A stretch of 64,000 nucleotides of DNA from Lycorma delicatula (lineage: Eukaryota > Arthropoda > Insecta > Hemiptera > Fulgoridae): assembly GCF_047948215.1 (NCBI RefSeq), contig NC_134457.1:15164626-15228625 (forward strand). The letters are read 5' to 3'. The first letter of the stretch is position 1, and the number at the start of each line of letters is the position of its first letter. This document shows positions 59,112 through 64,000 of the stretch, piece after piece. The notes below the pieces were generated by a model, which was not told the DNA's origin, searched no databases, and saw only the letters and a list, made by a program, of their open reading frames with translations. The position numbers were made by a program, and so were the translations under genes.

Positions 59112-59409
59112 TTTTTTTTCTTTTTCCTGTTTAGCCTTCGGGAATTACCGTTCAGATATTACTTCAGAGGATGAATAAGGATATGTATGAGTGTAAATGA
59201 AGTGTAGTCTTGTACAGTCTCAGTTTGACCATTCCTGAGATGTGTGGTTAATTGAAACCCAGCCACCAAATAACACCGATATCCACGATCTTGTATTCAA
59301 ATTCGTATAAAAGTAACTGTCTTTACTAGTACTTGAACGGTGGAACTCTCGACTTCCAAATCAGCTGATTTGGGAAGACGCGTTCACCACTAGACGAAAC
59401 CGGTGAGTT
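59112..59409 (-). mobile_element. SINE copy 9 with 16 bp target-site duplication
   Basis: Full-length minus-strand copy, with poly-T then ctttttcctgtttagcc at the left and the head at the right. Flanks agccccaaatgaacct (59096-59111) and agcctcaaatgtacct (59410-59425) are a 16 bp duplication with two differences. Confidence 0.94.
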
Positions 59410-59425
59410 AGCCTCAAATGTACCT

Positions 59426-60848
59426 GTAAAAACAGTGCTGTCGTCTGATGTTACTTTCGTTGAAGTGTTGAGTCGTCAGTAATTCTATATTCGATAATAC
59501 TTGACAGAATTAAAATGAAGTTTCTTAAGAAATCAGTGGAATATACTTAGTTATTTACCGAATTTATGAACGATTCGGCATTCGATTAAGCCTCGATCAG
59601 GCGGAATGACACTTGTTTTATAAATTTACCGACTTAAAATTTGGCGATTTTTGTGACAGTTGCGGTATGAAGATACTGTTTGATGTGCTGCAAAATAACC
59701 CACCTAAATTTAATGTTTTCATCTCGGAAATTATAAACTGGAAATCCCACTCAAACAAAATAAGAAATAAAATAAAGTTTAAGAAAATTTTACTGAAAAA
59801 CATTTAGTTTTGTACTATTTATTACACTTTTGCGTACCATGGAAGAATCTTACCGCAGTATCTGTCTTGCTTTCATTTTCGTTATTTTGACCGATGGTTT
59901 TGTGAAATTCTATCGAGTTTATTTATGTTTGAAAATATTATTTTATACTCCTGTCTATTAACTAACGTTTTTTTATGATTGTAATAGTTAGAACGTGAAT
60001 ATTTATTTTGTAATTAATTTAACTGAGGTATAAAAGGTTTTGTATGATTATTGTACTGTTGACAAAATATGCGTGTCGAAATTATCTTACACGTTTGAAC
60101 GTATGCATACTTTTCGGCAGATAAAGTTGTCCTTTTTTCGTTTATTGGACGATGCTTTTTATTTTCATGCTATTTTTGGGAAGCAAAAGATAGATCATTA
60201 GTTTAAAGCTTTCTAAATCATTCTTTAAGCTAGACTTGATTTCTACTGAAATATTAATAATCTGCGATCTTCACATGAAATATTTACGATTAGACCTCAT
60301 CCTTTTTAACAAAAATGTTTTTTCGACATTACTTTCTCTAAACTAAATGTTTTTACGATTTAATAAGAGTTTAAGATACGTTTTAAAGCAAAAATATCAA
60401 GCGGTGAAAATTAAAGCGGGTAGAATTTCAAACTACTTCCTTAAAACTAGTTTTGAAAATAACGAAGGTCTTCTTTCCGGGAATGGGGGTCTTTCCTTTT
60501 AGCTGGATTTAATAAAAAAGCTACCTATTGTAATAGGTACAATGATTCGACTTCCGTAAAATTTCGACATATCTTCTCAAAACCACCAGACCCCGAAACC
60601 ACCGTCAGCTCAAGAGTTTATACATTTATACATATATGTATATAATTGTTCTTTAAAAATAACTCGTTTCAAAATCTAGTTCGAATTCGTTAACGGTCAA
60701 AATCGGACCATGAAGATGGAAATGGGGGGCTTTTACGAAGAAAAAAACCAAAATATCGCTATAACTTTTTTATTAACTAAAATATCGAATTCATGTAAGT
60801 AAATTTTTACTCAGGGGATGGAAAAAATGGGGTTTTAAAGACAGAAAA
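59426..60848. other. no recognisable gene; repeat-like right part
   Basis: Mostly unrecognised AT-rich sequence. From about 60480 it takes on repeat character: gggaatgggggtc, then accaaaatatcgctataact, a phrase partly recurring at 60976. A 64-codon plus frame (59613-59807) is unremarkable. Confidence 0.4.
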
Positions 60849-60981
60849 AATCATACCCCCCTTAGTAGGCACAGTATCGTATCGGTTTAAACTGGTCATT
60901 AGTCCTTTAAACATTACCTAAAATTTTTGTCTGAAACAATTTTTAATATGACCATCCTCTACGGCAAGGGATGACCAAAAC
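60849..60981. repeat. 133 bp direct repeat left of the LINE
   Basis: Aatcatacc, then ggcacagtatcg, ttgtctgaaacaattttt and ggatgaccaaaa recur in the same order at 62151-62281, about 84% identical by eye. The two copies bracket the RTE-like LINE. Confidence 0.85.
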
Positions 60982-61012
60982 AAAAAAGTATCGCTATAAT
61001 CTTCTTTCTTTT

Positions 61013-62150
61013 AGCAATTTTAGGCCTCAAATTAATAGTAGAAGGAAGATTAAAGAAAAACAAAACCAGCATACTTGGCATTTATAGACCTAGAAAAGGC
61101 ATTCGATAACTTAGAATTGAATAGAATGTTCAGTATTTTGGGAGAATTAGGATTCAAATACAGAGATAGAAGAACAATTGCTAACATTTACAGGAACCAA
61201 ACAGCAATAATTGAAGAACATAAGAAAGTAGCTGTAATAAGAAAGGGAGTCCGACAAGGCCGTTCCTTATCCCCGTTACTTTTCAATCTTTACATAGAAC
61301 TAGCAGTTAATGATGATAAAGAACAATTTAGATTCGGAGTAACAGTACAAGATGAAAAGCTAAAGATGTTACGATTTGCTGATGATATAGTAATTCTAGC
61401 TGAGAGTAAAAAGGATTTAGAAGAAACAATGAATGGCATGGATGAAGTCCTACGCAAGAACTACCGCATGAAAATAAACAAGAAGAAAACAAAAGTAATG
61501 AAATGTAGTAGAAATAATGAAGATGGACTACTGAATGTGAAAATAGGAGGAGAAAAGATTACGGAGGTAGAAGAATTTTGTTATTTGGAAAGTAGAATTA
61601 CTAAAGATGGACGAAGCAGGAGCGATATAAAATGCCGAATAGCACAGGCGAAACAAGCCTTCAGTCAGAAATATAATTTGTTAGCATCAAAAATTAATTT
61701 AAATGTCAGCAAAAAGATTTTTGAAAGTATATGTTTGGAGCGTCGCTTTATATGGAAGTGAAACTTGGACGATCGGAGTACCTGAGAAGAAAAGATTAGA
61801 AGCTTTTGAAATGTGGTGCTATAGGAGAATGTTAAAAATCAGATGGGTGAATAAAGTGACAAATGAAGAGGTGTTGCGGCAAATCGATGAAGAAAGAAGC
61901 ATTTGGAAGAATACAGTTAAAAGAAGAGACAGACTTATAGGCCACATATTAAGGCATCCTGGAATAGTCGCTTTAATATTGGAGGTAGAGGTAGAAGGAA
62001 AAATTTGTCTAGGCAGGCAACGTTTGGAATATGTAAAACAAATTGTTAGGGATGTAGGATGTAGGGGGTATACCGAAATGAAACGACTAGCACTAGATAG
62101 GGAATCTTGGAAAGCTGCATTGAAAAAGTGGGGTTTCGAAGACAAAAAAG
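61013..62150 (+). mobile_element. RTE/BovB-like LINE, 5'-truncated, copy 2
   Basis: Better preserved sister of 45245-46625, starting within the fingers region (ILGLKLIVEGRLKKN near 61017). It ends gaagacaaaaaag at 62150. Catalytic motifs intact: FIDLEKAFD (motif A), RKGVRQGRSLSPLLFN and MLRFADDIVILAESK (FADD). Two frame changes (about 61062 and 61715) divide the ORF; the same two are present in copy 1. The endonuclease domain is missing because of 5' truncation, which is usual for LINE insertions. Confidence 0.93.
61075..61764 (+). pseudogene. RTE-like reverse transcriptase, main open segment
   Basis: 228 open codons. The frame opens upstream of a TTG, so no real start exists here. Order: motif A FIDLEKAFDNLELN; YRNQTAIIEEHKK; RKGVRQGRSLSPLLFNLYIE; FADDIVILAESKKDLEETMN with the catalytic Asp pair; then KTKVMKCSRNNEDG, EVEEFCYLESRITKDGRS, RSDIKCRIAQAKQAFSQKYN. 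The family copies element RNA into DNA at a chromosomal nick. A shift near 61715 ends the frame artificially (ERRFIWK). It is the longest open frame in the window, yet it lacks the N-terminal endonuclease and so is not autonomous. Confidence 0.9.
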
Positions 62151-62170
62151 AATCATACCTCCCTTAATAG
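61703..62170 (+). pseudogene. RTE-like ORF2 C-terminal segment
   Basis: 154 open codons in the +1 frame relative to the preceding segment, overlapping it by about 60 bp. Motifs: KRFLKVYVWSVALYGSETWT, KKRLEAFEMWCYRRMLKIRW, VTNEEVLRQIDEERS, RRDRLIGHILRHPGIVALIL, GCRGYTEMKRLALDRESWK. This is the thumb/C-terminal region that follows the polymerase in RTE/BovB-like proteins. The final codons run past the element end into the flanking direct repeat. Confidence 0.88.
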
Positions 62171-62281
62171 GCACAGTATCGAATCGGCTTAAAGTGGTTA
62201 TTAGTCTTCTATTACCTAAAATGTTTGTCTGAAACAATTTTTTTGATGGGACCAACCGTTACGGCAAAGGATGACCAAAAT
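62151..62281. repeat. 130 bp direct repeat right of the LINE
   Basis: Partner of 60849-60981; it begins exactly where the LINE tail ends. Confidence 0.85.
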
Positions 62282-63259
62282 GTTGCTGGATTTGTAAGAA
62301 GATGGGTCTTGTCGTATGCTAAACATGTGAAACTTTTTTCACATACAACCATTGTCTTATTGAGAAAATTTGAATTTTTTTCTTAACTTTAAAGTGGAAA
62401 TCTTTTTTATCCCTTACTTAGCACCAGTGAAATCTGCCTCCGCCTTCCGGCGTGCCGAAAGGGATTTAAAAAAAAGAATTAATCTTTTATCTGAAATATG
62501 TTGCCGTGTAAACTCCATGAGAGGTGATTTGAAAAATATACCTTACGGATTCAGAGATCAACAGGATATGGATGGGTAAAAATCACGTACGATTTATTGT
62601 TTGATCTCCGTATGAATCGCTGCCAAATTTATATACAGCGTAAGATTATCTCTACGTAGCGTATTTCTGGTCAGAGAATTACAGCTACTGTACGATTCCG
62701 CTTAGCGTAATTGTCTAGTAAAGAATCATGTATTTTTTAACTGTTGTAAAAATTATTTATAAAATTTGTGTTTTAATTTCAATTTTCAGTTTTTCTTTTA
62801 TTCACTATTTTACTTAGTTTAATGTATTTACTTAAATAAATGATAAAAGTTTATCATTTAAATGTTTAAACGTTTTATCTCGTCTTAAATGATAAAACTA
62901 GATTAAATCCTTTCATACCTATGTGTTCAAACTTGTAACGTACGCAGTTATCGCACGGTCTGTTTAGTTACAGTGCGCGATGAAATCATCTACTGACCGA
63001 ACGTCGCTCAATAAAACCTTTTTACAAGGTGCACTACGAAAATTGACGCGTATTTAAACTACTGCAGCTTTCTTTAAAAAAAATTCGTCCGAAAAAAAAT
63101 CTGGTATTTGCTGTTATCTAAGCGCAAATTTACTGTAACTGTTTTTAGCACCTGTAGTGTAATTATTATTGGCGTGGAAAGGAAGAAACGTTAAAATTTT
63201 TTAACATTAATTACGAAGCTGTTTAATTTTTTTTGAGGATTGGCATTTTGTTTTCTGCA
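62282..63259. other. no recognisable gene
   Basis: AT-rich. A 69-codon plus frame (62370-62579) has no recognisable motif. Confidence 0.4.
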
Positions 63260-63272
63260 GTACTATTAAAGT

Positions 63273-63568
63273 AATCCACCGGGTTGGTCTAGTGGTGAAC
63301 ACGTCTTCCCAAATCAGCTGATTTGGTATTCGAGAGTTCTGGCGTTCAAATCCTAGTAAAGTCAGTTATTTTTACACGGATTTGAATACTATATCGTGGA
63401 TACCGGTGTTCTTTGGTGGTTGGGTTTCAATTAACCACACGTCTCAAGAATGGTCGAACTGAGAATGTACAAGACTACACTTCATTCACACTCATACATA
63501 TCATCCTCATTCATCTTCTGAAGTATTATCTAAACGGTAATTACCGGAGGCTAAACAGGAAAAAGAAT
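63273..63568 (+). mobile_element. SINE copy 10, full length, best preserved
   Basis: The head starts atccaccgggttggtctagt. A box tggtctagtgg, palindrome caaatcagctgatttg, B box gttcaaatcc, body gataccggtgttctttggtg, tail acggtaattaccggaggc and taaacaggaaaaag. A perfect 13 bp target duplication gtactattaaagt lies at 63260-63272 and 63569-63581. Confidence 0.96.
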
Positions 63569-63581
63569 GTACTATTAAAGT

Positions 63582-64000
63582 TTTATCTAAACATTACTAT
63601 TTATAAAGAGTTTTGATCGGACCATTTTGTTTAACTAAACTATTTATAGGTAAGAAAAAAATTTGATCAAGAAAGAAAGTAATTTTGTTAGATAACGGTT
63701 GACATAAATGAAACGAACGGTTTGCTTAAAGTGTCTTAAAAATTGAACAGAATCGGAAGATGTTACTAGGCTGAGAATTCTCTCGGTTTTTCCGGATAAC
63801 GTGTAATTATTTCTAATAATCTACGCGAATAAAATCAAGTTATATTAGTTCATATTGAAAATTGCTTGGATTTTTTTTTAAGCCGGATCGAGGGGAGGGT
63901 ATCATTATTTATGAATGTTGGAAACGTGAACGCGTGTAGCGAACGAAGGTAAATAAATAAAAGTAAAGAACATTAAAACTTAAAAATAAAAAATATTGAT
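63582..64000. other. no recognisable gene at right edge
   Basis: AT-rich sequence without recognisable features. Confidence 0.4.

Noticed and set aside
61703..61722. Classical -1 slippery site at the RTE frame change
   Set aside because: The required shift is +1 (or -2), and the A run is one base short of the usual A AAA AAG heptamer.
61819..62145. 108-codon minus-strand frame
   Set aside because: Antisense shadow of the RTE-like C-terminal segment on the plus strand.
1..64000. CRISPR array, operon or prokaryotic mobile island
   Set aside because: No regularly spaced short repeats, ribosome-binding sites or packed genes; SINEs, LINEs and mariner elements show a eukaryotic genome.

Overview
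The window reads as euchromatic or intergenic DNA of an animal, most likely an insect. It is AT-rich with no operons or bacterial-style gene packing. Every long protein match that I can place comes from an insect-type transposable element: Tc1/mariner, BEL/Pao, R1-like, jockey-like and RTE-like LINEs, and a tRNA-derived SINE. A hemipteran is my guess from the flavour of the LINE and SINE sequences, but I could not run a search to prove it. I found no complete host gene. At most there are three weak exon or small-ORF candidates (1851-1936, 34074-34115, 55486-55611).

Layout: 0-12.8 kb is AT-rich, probably intronic or intergenic, with two SINE copies, a candidate cysteine-rich terminal exon, dinucleotide runs and one GC-richer unclassified block. 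12.8-14.4 kb is a decayed R1-like LINE that ends in the 3' tail of the local SINE family. 16.9-20.2 kb holds inverted copies of an unclassified repeat, another SINE and a LINE C-terminal scrap. 21.5-22.6 kb is a Tc1/mariner fossil. 25.0-26.1 kb is a Tc1 half joined to a mariner half. 26.5-32.5 kb is a minus-strand BEL/Pao retrotransposon fossil with recognisable LTRs and integrase pieces. 34.6-35.9, 41.2-42.5, 48.7-49.8 and 56.5-57.8 kb are dead Tc1/mariner-superfamily elements with visible terminal inverted repeats, and 52.8-53.8 kb is an internally deleted Tc1. 37.4-39.4 kb is a LINE split by a SINE. 40.0-41.0 and 44.2-44.9 kb are two 3' fragments of one jockey-like LINE family. 45.2-46.6 and 61.0-62.15 kb are two copies of an RTE/BovB-like LINE. 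46.9-47.8 kb is a perfect palindrome plus a foldback repeat. 55.8-58.7 kb is a local duplication with later insertions.

The coding matter is therefore almost entirely transposon remains, nearly all broken by stops, frameshifts or lost catalytic residues. Eleven SINE copies or pieces share one tRNA-like head with A and B boxes. Several keep 8-16 bp target-site duplications, and one sits inside another.

The most interesting signal is structural. The 3' regions of the two jockey-like LINE copies carry four stem-loops with nearly the same loop (ctctttaca type) but different stems that still pair, plus a terminal stem with a compensatory base change just before the poly-A. This looks like a selected RNA structure, perhaps the element's own reverse-transcriptase recognition signal.
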